Positions 1 to 6,107 of a DNA stretch of 6,620 bases are shown here, piece after piece. Source of the DNA: Xanthobacteraceae bacterium (GTDB taxonomy: Bacteria > Pseudomonadota > Alphaproteobacteria > Rhizobiales > Xanthobacteraceae); assembly GCA_030037105.1 (NCBI GenBank), contig JASHRY010000016.1, positions 1 to 6,620 on the forward strand, in the 5' to 3' direction. Made by a program: the position numbers and the translations under genes. Positions within the stretch are counted from its first letter, which is position 1, and every line of letters starts with the position of its first letter. The notes under the pieces are model-generated. The model saw nothing but the letters and a program-made list of their open reading frames with translations, made no database searches and was not told where the DNA came from.

Positions 1-37
1 CTCGAATGCCGTCGGTACCGAAATACTTTTTGACCAT
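1..37 (-). CDS. glmM: phosphoglucosamine mutase, N-terminal fragment (runs off left edge)
   Basis: Only the first 12 codons are inside the window. Read on the minus strand from the ATG at 37 they give MVKKYFGTDGIR, which matches the highly conserved start of GlmM (typically M-x-(R/K)-K-Y-F-G-T-D-G-I-R-G). GlmM converts glucosamine-6-phosphate to glucosamine-1-phosphate in the cytoplasm, an essential step towards UDP-N-acetylglucosamine for peptidoglycan and lipopolysaccharide. The catalytic serine and metal-binding loop lie beyond the edge. A G-rich stretch directly precedes the ATG, but spacing to a clear Shine-Dalgarno is poor. In many bacteria glmM follows ftsH and/or folP; here the gene upstream on the same strand is a small unknown gene. 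The identification rests on a short but very characteristic peptide. Confidence 0.82.
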   Translation of the reverse strand, partial: MVKKYFGTDGIR

Positions 38-71
38 GTTCCCCCGGCCCGCCTGCTTCTCCACGCCGGGA

Positions 72-103
72 TATTAACCTGTTCTGCGTGCCGCCTACGT
101 CAA
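72..103 (-). promoter_or_regulatory. weak candidate promoter for glmM
   Basis: In the relatively AT-rich gap upstream of glmM, the minus strand has TTGACG (98-103), a good -35 hexamer, and TTAATA (72-77) as a possible -10. The spacer is 20 bp, longer than the 16-18 bp usually preferred, so either the -10 is wrong or the promoter is not of the housekeeping type. Nothing else in 38-208 stands out. Confidence 0.25.
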
Positions 104-208
104 AAAATGTGCGGCAATCTTACCATCGTGAATAACGCTTCCTTCAGCGAAGGTCGCGAAAAAGTCGAGTCCAATCAAAATTGTAGGCCGATGCCCAGGA
201 TCCGGCAC

Positions 209-226
209 CCGGCCAGGCGTGGCCGG
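209..226 (-). terminator. stem-loop directly after the small gene's stop codon
   Basis: CCGGCCA (209-215) and TGGCCGG (220-226) form a perfect 7-bp GC-rich stem with a 4-base loop. On the minus strand the hairpin starts immediately after the TAG at 227-229. No T-run follows, so it is not a textbook intrinsic terminator; it may be a 3'-end stabilising or Rho-assisted element separating this gene from glmM. Confidence 0.45.
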
Positions 227-448
227 CTAGCATTTATGCCTGTCGTGAGCGCTGGAGGGCGGCTGGGTGACCGCGACCGGATCGGAACCTGGAAATGTGT
301 CCTCAAGCCCGCGCTCAAGCCTTTCATCGAGCGCCTGCTTGCACTTTGCCTGGCGCTCCCGCCGCTTCGAATTGCGAATCTCACTGCCGTGCGCAAAGTC
401 CCCATGGCCCGGGCGCAGTGACCGATCCCTGTTCCATGCGTCCATCAT
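227..448 (-). CDS. small conserved hypothetical protein with TFPGSDPVAVTQP motif
   Basis: This reading frame gives 73 residues. The N-terminal half is basic and charged (for example RNSKRRERQAKCK). It is followed by ALDERLERGLEDTFPGSDP and VAVTQP. I recall the pattern 'LDE-L-E-TFPASDPVSVTQP' from small uncharacterised alphaproteobacterial proteins, and this is the reason to prefer this frame over several overlapping ones. No signal peptide, membrane segment or catalytic motif is visible, so it is probably a soluble cytoplasmic protein of unknown function. Two ATGs are adjacent (448 and 445). An AAGG lies only 3-4 bases before the first, so the second may be used. It lies between glmM (same strand) and the lactate dehydrogenase gene (divergent, 142 bp away). 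Confidence 0.62.
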   Translation of the reverse strand: MMDAWNRDRSLRPGHGDFAHGSEIRNSKRRERQAKCKQALDERLERGLEDTFPGSDPVAVTQPPSSAHDRHKC

Positions 449-574
449 AGCCTTCGTCCCGATGCAGGGCTGCCGCGCTTACGGCCATATCGACATCAAC
501 GCGTGCCGGGGGACCGGCGTTCCCTCGCGGCCGGCGGAGGCGGACCGGACTTATGCTATCCAGGAAGTACGAGC

Positions 575-580
575 GAGGGG
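575..580 (+). promoter_or_regulatory. ribosome binding site deciding the start of the lactate dehydrogenase gene
   Basis: GAGGGG sits 10 bases before the ATG at 591. The same frame stays open upstream to 267, but that extension has no family similarity. A second in-frame ATG at 600 is less well placed relative to this site. Confidence 0.6.
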
Positions 581-590
581 AATCGCGAGC

Positions 591-1730
591 ATGAGGACCA
601 TGACCTGCATCGAGGACCTGCGGCAGACGGCCCGCCGCAAGGTGCCGCGCGCCTTCTTCGAATATGCCGAAGGCGGTTCCTACGCCGAGCAGACGCTCGC
701 CGCCAACCGCGCCGACCTCGAGCGCATCAAGCTGCGCCAGCGCGTTCTCGTCGATGTCTCCAGTCGCAGCACCCGCACCACGATACTCGGCAAGCCGGCG
801 GCGCTGCCACTCGCTTTGGCTCCCGTCGGTCTCTGCGGCATGCAGCGCGGCGACGGCGAGATTCTCGCCTGCCGCGCCGCGCAGCAAGCGGGAATCCCGT
901 TCTGCCTGTCGACCATGTCGATCTGCTCAATCGAAGACGTCGCGGCGGCCGTCGATAAGCCGTTCTGGTTCCAACTCTACGTCATGAAGGACCGCGGTTT
1001 TGTGCGGACGCTGATCGAGCGCGCGGCCGCGGCCAAGTGCAGCGCGCTCGTCCTCACCGTCGATCTGCAAATCCTCGGCCAGCGTCACCGCGACATCAAG
1101 AACGGCATGACTGTTCCGCCCGAGTTGCGCATCAAAAACATCATCGACATCGCCAGCAAGCCGGCCTGGGCGCTCAGCATCGCGCGCGGCAAGCGCAAGA
1201 CCTTCGGCAACATCGCCGGCCATATCGGCGGCATGGAGAATATGAATTCGTTGTCGCAGTGGATCGCCGGCCAGTTCGACCCGACGCTGAGCTGGAAAGA
1301 CGTCGAGTGGATCGCCGGCCTTTGGCCGGGAAAACTGATCCTCAAGGGCATCCTCGATGTCGAAGACGCGCGCATCGCGGCCAAGACCGGCGCGGCGGCG
1401 CTGGTCGTGTCGAACCACGGCGGGCGCCAGCTCGACGGCGCACCGTCCTCGATCGCCGTGCTGGCGCCGATCGTCGAGGCGGTCGGAACCTCGATCGAGG
1501 TCCTGTTCGACGGCGGCATCCGCTCCGGCCAGGACGTGATGCGCGCCCTTGCGCTCGGGGCGCGCGCCTGCCTCTGCGGCCGCGCCTACATCTACGGTCT
1601 CGGCGCCGGCGGACAGGCGGGCGTCGCCCGCGCGATCGAGATCATCCGCAGCGAGCTCGATGTCAGCATGGCATTGACGGGCAAGTCCGCTATCGATGAA
1701 ATCGACCGCCGCGTGATCGCGGCCATGTAG
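591..1730 (+). CDS. lldD: FMN-dependent L-lactate dehydrogenase-type 2-hydroxyacid dehydrogenase
   Basis: The 379-residue protein has the normal length of the FMN-dependent 2-hydroxyacid dehydrogenase family, a single (beta/alpha)8 barrel. It would oxidise L-lactate (or a related L-2-hydroxyacid) to the 2-oxoacid and pass electrons to the respiratory chain, usually at the inner face of the membrane. Residues equivalent to the glycolate oxidase active site are visible: Tyr25 (in FEYAEGGS), Tyr130 (WFQLY is read here as FWFQLY), Asp158 (TVD), Arg165 (GQRHRD), Lys252 (LKGIL), and the signature SNHGGRQLD with catalytic His276 and Arg279. The phosphate-binding part is FDGGIRSG (306-313) and GRAYIYGL. 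The stretch FDPTLSWKDVEWI and the C-terminal MALTG resemble bacterial LldD more than plant glycolate oxidase. Mandelate and hydroxymandelate dehydrogenases share the fold, so the substrate is not proven. The gene stands alone on the plus strand, with no lldP permease or lldR regulator in the window. Confidence 0.88.
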   Translation: MRTMTCIEDLRQTARRKVPRAFFEYAEGGSYAEQTLAANRADLERIKLRQRVLVDVSSRSTRTTILGKPAALPLALAPVGLCGMQRGDGEILACRAAQQAGIPFCLSTMSICSIEDVAAAVDKPFWFQLYVMKDRGFVRTLIERAAAAKCSALVLTVDLQILGQRHRDIKNGMTVPPELRIKNIIDIASKPAWALSIARGKRKTFGNIAGHIGGMENMNSLSQWIAGQFDPTLSWKDVEWIAGLWPGKLILKGILDVEDARIAAKTGAAALVVSNHGGRQLDGAPSSIAVLAPIVEAVGTSIEVLFDGGIRSGQDVMRALALGARACLCGRAYIYGLGAGGQAGVARAIEIIRSELDVSMALTGKSAIDEIDRRVIAAM

Positions 1731-1743
1731 ATTCGGCGGTAGA

Positions 1744-1941
1744 GTGCACGCGACCGAGATCGCAACGACATGGACGGGGAAGCTGATCCTTGTTCTGGTC
1801 ATGGCGGTGTTTGCGACCGTGCCAGCGGCACCGAGCGGGCGCGCCGATTGGGTGGACGCGGCGGCCGGAGCAGGAACGGGGCTTGTCGTCGCCGGTCCAT
1901 TGGCGCCGTCGCCGGCGGCGTGATCGGCGGCGTTTTCGGCA
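1744..1941 (+). pseudogene. frameshifted remnant of a small exported glycine-zipper protein
   Basis: From GTG 1744 (or ATG 1801) the frame shows a signal-peptide-like start: TWTGK, a hydrophobic core LILVLVMAVFATVPAA, then SGRADWVDAAAGAGTGLVVAGP. It then reads into a stop at 1921-1923. From about 1898 the next frame continues the expected glycine zipper: IGAVAGGVIGGVFGK. Adding one base in the CCATTGG at about 1897-1903 would join the two into ...VVAGP-IGAVAGGVIGGVFGK. The continuation has no recognisable sequence after about 1941 and runs into the 3' end of the convergent molybdopterin gene (stop at 1946-1948), so the gene also seems to have lost its tail. Glycine-zipper proteins of this sort are small envelope proteins, mostly of unknown function. 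A sequencing error could explain the frameshift, and the true start is uncertain. Confidence 0.5.
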
Positions 1942-1945
1942 AGGC

Positions 1946-4039
1946 TCACGTCGCCAGCTTGCGCAGCCACACCTTGTTGTCGTGGAAGGCGGCGCCGCCG
2001 AACGGGGCGATGGCGTCGGCGCCAGTCAGCGTGTTGATGCCGCGGCCGTCGGCGTAGGCACTGTTGGGCCACAGCGATTCCGCGATCAGCACGCCGCGGC
2101 GAACGCCGTCGAACAACCGCGCGTGCAGGCGCACCACGCCGCGGTGATTGCCGAGCGTGACTTCTTCGCCGTCGGCGACGGCAAGCCGCGCCGCGTCCTC
2201 GGGATGGATCATCACCTCGGGCCGCCGCTCCCTCCCGCGCGAGGTCGGCGTTTCGGTGAAAGTCGAATTGAGGAAGCCGCGCGCCGGCGACGTCGCCAGG
2301 CGGAACGGATGCTCGGGGTCCGCCTCTTCGATCACGTCCCAATGATCGGGCAAATGCGGAATCGACGGACAGGCGATAGTGCCATGGGTGCGACTGAACG
2401 GCACGTTCGGCCAGTCCGGCTTGAAGCGGAACTTGCCGTCCGGGTAGGCGAAGCCATTGAGATAATGCGCGGTCGCAAAATCCGGCTGGCAATCGATCCA
2501 GCGTTTTGCCTCAAGTTCCGCGAGGCTGCCCCAGCCGGATTTTTGCAGCGTGGCGTCGATCAGCTCGCGCGCTGTCATCGCGAAGCCGGGATGCGCGGCG
2601 CCGAGGCGGTGTGCGAGCGCACAGATCACCTCGTGGTTCGATCGGCATTCGCCGGGCGGCTCGATCAGTTTCGGCCCGAGCAGGATGTATTGGCTGCCGC
2701 CGGCCTGATAGATGTCGTCGTGCTCGACGAACATGGTGGCAGGCAAGACCACATCCGCGGCCTTGGCAGTGTCGGTCATGAATTGCTCGTGCACGCAAAC
2801 GAACAAATCGTCGCGGGCAAAGCCGCGCTTGACCACCTCCTGATCGGGCGCGACCGCAACCGGATTGGTGTTCTGGATGAGCAGCGCGCTGACCGGCGGC
2901 CCGCCATGCAACGCGGCCTTGTCACCGGTCAGGATGGCGCCGATGCGCGACTGGTCGAGCATGCGAATGGCGGGATCGCGCAGGTCGCCGCCCTCGATCA
3001 GACTCTTGTCCCAGTGGAAGATCGCGCCGTTGTTGTGGAAGGCGCCGCCGCCTTCGTAGCGCCAGGCGCCGGTGACCGCCGCGATGCAGCTTGCCGCATG
3101 CATGTTGAAGGCGCCGTTGCGCGAGCGGGAGAATCCGTAGCCGAGACGGAAATAGGCGCGCTTCTTTTCGCCGACGATCCGGGCGAAGGCTTCGATCGTC
3201 TCCGCAGGACAGCCGGTGATCCGCGCCGCCCATTCCGGGCCGCGCTGGCGCAGGTGCGCGGCGAGCTCGCGCGGCGCGTCGGTGTAGCGATCGAGATAGT
3301 CCCAGTCGGCCTTGCCGTCGCGGAACAGGCAATGCATCACCGCGCAGGCGAGCGCGCCGTCGGTGCCGGGCCGGATCAGCACAGCAAGATCGGCCTGCTG
3401 CATGGTGGCGTTCATGTAAACGTCGACAACCACGATCTTGGCGCCGCGCTCCTTGCGAGCGCGGGTCGCGTGGATCATCACGTTGACCTGGGTGTTCGCC
3501 GCGTTGGTGCCCCAGATCACGACCAGATCGGACCCTGCCATCTCGCGCGGATCTGGACCGGCAAGGAGCCCGGTGCCGGCGATGAAACCGGTCCAGGCCG
3601 GATTGACGCAGATGGTGGAGAAGAAGCCGGAATATTTTTTGGCGTGGCGCAGGCGGTTGATGCCGTCGCGCATGACGAGGCCCATTGTGCCGGCGTAGTA
3701 GTACGGCCAGACCGCCTCGGGTCCGTGTTCCTGTTCGGCGCGCCGGAATCGCTCGGCAACGATGTCGAGCGCGTCATCCCAGCCAATCGGAGTGAACCGG
3801 CCGCTTCCTTTGGCACCAATGCGGCGCAGCGGTCGCATCAAGCGATCGGGATGATGGGCGCGCTCGGCATAACGCGCAACCTTGGCGCAAATCACCCCGG
3901 CCGTGTAGGCATTGTCCGGCGCACCGCGGACGCGGCCGATCATGCGCTTGTCGAGGACCTCGACCTCGAGCGCGCAGGTCGAGGGACAATCGTGCGGACA
4001 GGCCGAAGCGAGGAGTCGTGGGCGGACGGCCTGGTTCAT
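1946..4039 (-). CDS. molybdopterin-dependent oxidoreductase, DMSO reductase superfamily, with N-terminal [4Fe-4S] site
   Basis: The 697-residue protein belongs to the superfamily containing formate dehydrogenase, PhsA/PsrA and BisC. An N-terminal cluster domain (about 8-62) has Cys14, Cys18, Cys22 and Cys51 (CPHDCPSTC then GVICAK), the CxxxCxxxC-x28-C spacing of a [4Fe-4S] site. The molybdopterin domain follows (about 65-490; motifs PDRLMRPLRR, DLVVIWGTN, RPGTDGALACAVMH, GAFHNNGA, LLIQNTNPVAVAPD, ADVVLPATMFVEHDD). A C-terminal dinucleotide-binding domain comes last (about 575-697; PEVMIHPEDAARLAVADGE). Cys144 in STICVNPAWTGF is in the right region to ligate molybdenum. There is no twin-arginine signal, so it is probably cytoplasmic. 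Its electron partner and substrate are unknown. The ATG at 4039 has AAAGGC 10 bases upstream; a TTG at 4093 would add 18 residues without family character. It lies 68 bp downstream of the CMD-family gene, likely co-transcribed, and its 3' end meets the glycine-zipper remnant. Confidence 0.85.
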   Translation of the reverse strand: MNQAVRPRLLASACPHDCPSTCALEVEVLDKRMIGRVRGAPDNAYTAGVICAKVARYAERAHHPDRLMRPLRRIGAKGSGRFTPIGWDDALDIVAERFRRAEQEHGPEAVWPYYYAGTMGLVMRDGINRLRHAKKYSGFFSTICVNPAWTGFIAGTGLLAGPDPREMAGSDLVVIWGTNAANTQVNVMIHATRARKERGAKIVVVDVYMNATMQQADLAVLIRPGTDGALACAVMHCLFRDGKADWDYLDRYTDAPRELAAHLRQRGPEWAARITGCPAETIEAFARIVGEKKRAYFRLGYGFSRSRNGAFNMHAASCIAAVTGAWRYEGGGAFHNNGAIFHWDKSLIEGGDLRDPAIRMLDQSRIGAILTGDKAALHGGPPVSALLIQNTNPVAVAPDQEVVKRGFARDDLFVCVHEQFMTDTAKAADVVLPATMFVEHDDIYQAGGSQYILLGPKLIEPPGECRSNHEVICALAHRLGAAHPGFAMTARELIDATLQKSGWGSLAELEAKRWIDCQPDFATAHYLNGFAYPDGKFRFKPDWPNVPFSRTHGTIACPSIPHLPDHWDVIEEADPEHPFRLATSPARGFLNSTFTETPTSRGRERRPEVMIHPEDAARLAVADGEEVTLGNHRGVVRLHARLFDGVRRGVLIAESLWPNSAYADGRGINTLTGADAIAPFGGAAFHDNKVWLRKLAT

Positions 4040-4049
4040 GTTTCGTCGC

Positions 4050-4055
4050 GCCTTT
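4050..4055 (-). promoter_or_regulatory. ribosome binding site supporting the ATG at 4039
   Basis: The minus strand reads AAAGGC 10 bases before the ATG at 4039. It supports that start over the in-frame TTG at 4093. Confidence 0.45.
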
Positions 4056-4107
4056 GCCGCGTTGCTCGCGGAATTATAGCCGAAATTCCCCAACGGGTCT
4101 GCGGTAG

Positions 4108-4677
4108 TTACGGCTCACCGGGCTTGAATGGCAATTCCCTGCCGGGCGGGACGCTCTGCTCACTCATCGCCAGGATCATGGCGAGCGACGTGTAGGTTCC
4201 GGCTAATGTCGTCAAATCGACCACCTGCTGCTCGCCAAGAAGCTCCTTGGCGCGGCCGAAGGTCGCGTCCGCAACCTCGTGCCCGATCGTCAGCTCGGTG
4301 ACGAAGTCATACACTGCGGCTTCCTCCGGCGACATGGTCGACGGCCGCCTGCGGGCCTTGAGCTCGGCGACGATGTCCGGCGACAGTCCCGCCTTCACGG
4401 CGAGCGGCGCATGCGCGAACCATTCCACCTGCGAACGCCATTGTCGCGCGATGATCAGGATCGCAAACTCATTGAGCTTCAGCGGCATTGACGTTTCCCA
4501 GCGCAGGTAATGCAGGAGATCGAACATCCTTTGCCCGAGCACCGGGCTACGCAGCAGCGCATTGTACGGACCGCCGAGGCCGACGCTCGACACTTTCATG
4601 ATCTGCTCGCCGAGCGGTTTCTTCCCGGCGTCGAGCTGTTCCATGGTGAGCAGCGGAAACCGCGGTTGCTTGCTCAT
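4108..4677 (-). CDS. carboxymuconolactone decarboxylase (CMD)/AhpD-like family protein
   Basis: The 189-residue all-helical protein carries the CMD-family core: LKLNEFAILIIARQW (67-80) followed by SQVEWFAHAPLAVKAGLSPDIV, with Glu70, Glu85 and His89 placed as in the family (E...H...A...G). It lacks the CxxC pair of AhpD-type peroxidase partners, having only WFAH at that place, so disulfide-based peroxidase chemistry is unlikely. It is longer than the roughly 120-130 residues of a classical PcaC. A second helical region, MSPEEAAVYDFVTELTIGHEV and the residues after it, completes the fold. Members of this longer group often sit in aromatic or hydroxyacid catabolic clusters, but their reactions are mostly unknown. 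The start is supported by a strong ribosome binding site. The gene lies between pobA (98 bp upstream) and the Mo enzyme gene (68 bp downstream), which suggests a role in the same pathway. Confidence 0.8.
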   Translation of the reverse strand: MSKQPRFPLLTMEQLDAGKKPLGEQIMKVSSVGLGGPYNALLRSPVLGQRMFDLLHYLRWETSMPLKLNEFAILIIARQWRSQVEWFAHAPLAVKAGLSPDIVAELKARRRPSTMSPEEAAVYDFVTELTIGHEVADATFGRAKELLGEQQVVDLTTLAGTYTSLAMILAMSEQSVPPGRELPFKPGEP

Positions 4678-4685
4678 GGCGTCGT

Positions 4686-4692
4686 CTCCTTT
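4686..4692 (-). promoter_or_regulatory. strong ribosome binding site of the CMD-family gene
   Basis: On the minus strand AAAGGAG lies 8 bases before the ATG at 4677. It is the best Shine-Dalgarno in the window and fixes this start. Confidence 0.7.
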
Positions 4693-4775
4693 GGTTATGC
4701 GGACAAGCCGTCAGGCTGCCGCCGTCGGCGCGATAAAAACCTATCAAGGCCGGGCGTTTCGTGGGTGCTCTCCGC

Positions 4776-5963
4776 TCACGCCTCGAACGGCAGCCCGGCA
4801 TATTGCTCCGCCAAAGACGCCTGGGCGTGTTCGGAGGCCTGCAGATAGTCGAACTGGTTGAGGCGCGCGCGTTCCTCGAACGGCGTCTCGGCGGGAAAGC
4901 GGTGCAGCAGCATCGTCAGCCACCAGGACAGGCGCGCGGCGCTCCACACGCGGCGTAGCGCCGTGTCGGAATAGCCGTCGAGGTAACGCGTTCGGCCGGT
5001 ACGGTAGAACTCGGTCAGCGCGCGGGACAGATAGAACACGTCCGAGACCGCGAGGTTGAGGCCTTTGGCGCCAGTCGGCGGGACGATGTGAGCGGCGTCG
5101 CCGGCCAGGAACAGTTTTCCGTAACGCATCGGCTCGGCGACGAAGCTGCGCAGCGGCGCGATGGATTTTTCGATCGAGGGTCCGCTGACGATACTGTCGG
5201 CCATGTCGCGCGGGCAGCGCGCCTTGAATTCCCGCCAAAAACGGTCGTCCGGCCAGTCCGCAAGCTTGGTATCGAGGTCGCATTGGATGTAGTAGCGGCT
5301 GAGCATCGGATTGCGCATCGAAGCGAGCGCGAAGCCGCGGCTGTGATAGCAATAGCAAATGTCCTTGTACGGCGGCGTCTCCGACATGATGCCGAGCCAG
5401 CCGAACGGATAACTCTTTTCGTAGGCCCGCAGCACTGCGGCCGGGATCACCGACCGGCTCACGCCGTGATAGCCGTCGCAGCCGGCGACATAATCGCAGT
5501 CGATGCGGCGGCTCGATCCGTCCTTCTCGTAGATCACATAGGGCCGGCTGGAGGTAAGCTCGTGCGGTTGCACGTTGCCGGCTTGATCGATGATCTCGCC
5601 GCCCGCCGCATCGCGGGCAGCATAAAGGTCCTCGGTGATCGCGGTCTGGCCGTAGGCCATCATGGCCCTGCCGGTGAACTTCTTGGTGTCGATGAAGAAC
5701 CGCGGCCGTCCTTCCCAGGCGATCGCGGAACCGTCGTGAGGGTGTCCTTCGCGATCCATGCGCGCGCCCAATCCGACCTCGCGCAACAGCGCGACGGTGC
5801 CGGCTTCCAGTACGCCGGCGCGAATCCGCTCCAGCACGTGGCCGCGGCTCTGCCGTTCCAGCACGATGCTGTCGATGCCATTGCGCTGAAGCATGTGCGA
5901 CAGCAGCAAGCCGGCCGGCCCGCCGCCGATGATCGCTACTTGGGTTCGCGTCGCCGTTGCCAC
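4776..5963 (-). CDS. pobA: 4-hydroxybenzoate 3-monooxygenase
   Basis: The 395-residue FAD monooxygenase is collinear with Pseudomonas PobA (394 residues). It hydroxylates 4-hydroxybenzoate to protocatechuate in the cytoplasm, using NAD(P)H and O2, and feeds the beta-ketoadipate pathway. Visible features are the FAD fold TQVAIIGGGPAG (GxGxxG at 13-18), LERQS, RIRAGVLE, CDYVAGCDG (the flavin monooxygenase DG motif), YPFGWLG and GDAAHIVPPTGAKGLNLA. By alignment from memory, the substrate residues of the Pseudomonas enzyme (Tyr201, Ser212, Arg214, Tyr222, Pro293, Tyr385) are all kept here, as Tyr204, Ser215, Arg217, Tyr225, Pro296 and Tyr388. The cofactor-helix Tyr38 position is His42 and Gly41 is Glu45. 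The GTG at 5963 gives the family length; upstream GTG 6056 or TTG 6060 extend into unrelated sequence. The ribosome binding site is weak. No divergent pobR is adjacent; psiF lies upstream on the same strand. Confidence 0.93.
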   Translation of the reverse strand: MATATRTQVAIIGGGPAGLLLSHMLQRNGIDSIVLERQSRGHVLERIRAGVLEAGTVALLREVGLGARMDREGHPHDGSAIAWEGRPRFFIDTKKFTGRAMMAYGQTAITEDLYAARDAAGGEIIDQAGNVQPHELTSSRPYVIYEKDGSSRRIDCDYVAGCDGYHGVSRSVIPAAVLRAYEKSYPFGWLGIMSETPPYKDICYCYHSRGFALASMRNPMLSRYYIQCDLDTKLADWPDDRFWREFKARCPRDMADSIVSGPSIEKSIAPLRSFVAEPMRYGKLFLAGDAAHIVPPTGAKGLNLAVSDVFYLSRALTEFYRTGRTRYLDGYSDTALRRVWSAARLSWWLTMLLHRFPAETPFEERARLNQFDYLQASEHAQASLAEQYAGLPFEA

Positions 5964-6107
5964 TATCGCCGGGGCCCGCCGGGGATGACATCGCCAGCAA
6001 AAGCCGGGCCGCGGGAACTTGGCAAGCGAATTCCCAGCGCGCCAGGCGCTCCTCACGCAAGCACGATATTTAGTGGGTACGCTTCGCCGTTATGTTCTAC
6101 GCGCCGG

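Noticed and set aside
134..158. CCTTC-AGC-GAAGG mini-hairpin upstream of glmM
   Set aside because: Only a 5-bp stem with a 3-base loop and no T-run or adjacent gene end, so it is likely chance.
107..421. 104-codon plus-strand frame
   Set aside because: It overlaps the minus-strand gene carrying the TFPGSDP motif and shows no signal, domain or ribosome binding site of its own.
267..590. N-terminal extension of the lactate dehydrogenase frame
   Set aside because: The 108 extra residues have no family similarity, overlap the small minus-strand gene, and a good ribosome binding site precedes ATG 591.
927..2492. 521-codon open frame on the minus strand opposite the lactate dehydrogenase gene
   Set aside because: It spans an antisense region and part of the molybdopterin gene in another frame, and its composition is typical of a shadow frame.
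4040..4093. TTG-initiated 18-residue extension of the molybdopterin protein
   Set aside because: No Shine-Dalgarno was seen for it and it is unlike the family N-terminus; ATG 4039 is better placed.
1790..4195. 801-codon open frame on the plus strand opposite the molybdopterin gene
   Set aside because: It is antisense to a well-conserved gene, arginine- and alanine-rich with no recognisable domain; long antisense frames are common in GC-rich codon usage.
5964..5987. GC-rich imperfect palindrome before pobA
   Set aside because: Pairing requires mismatches and shifts, and runs of C and G make such pairing expected by chance.
4744..6060. 438-codon minus-strand frame overlapping pobA
   Set aside because: It overlaps the unambiguous pobA frame almost completely and is arginine-rich low-information sequence.
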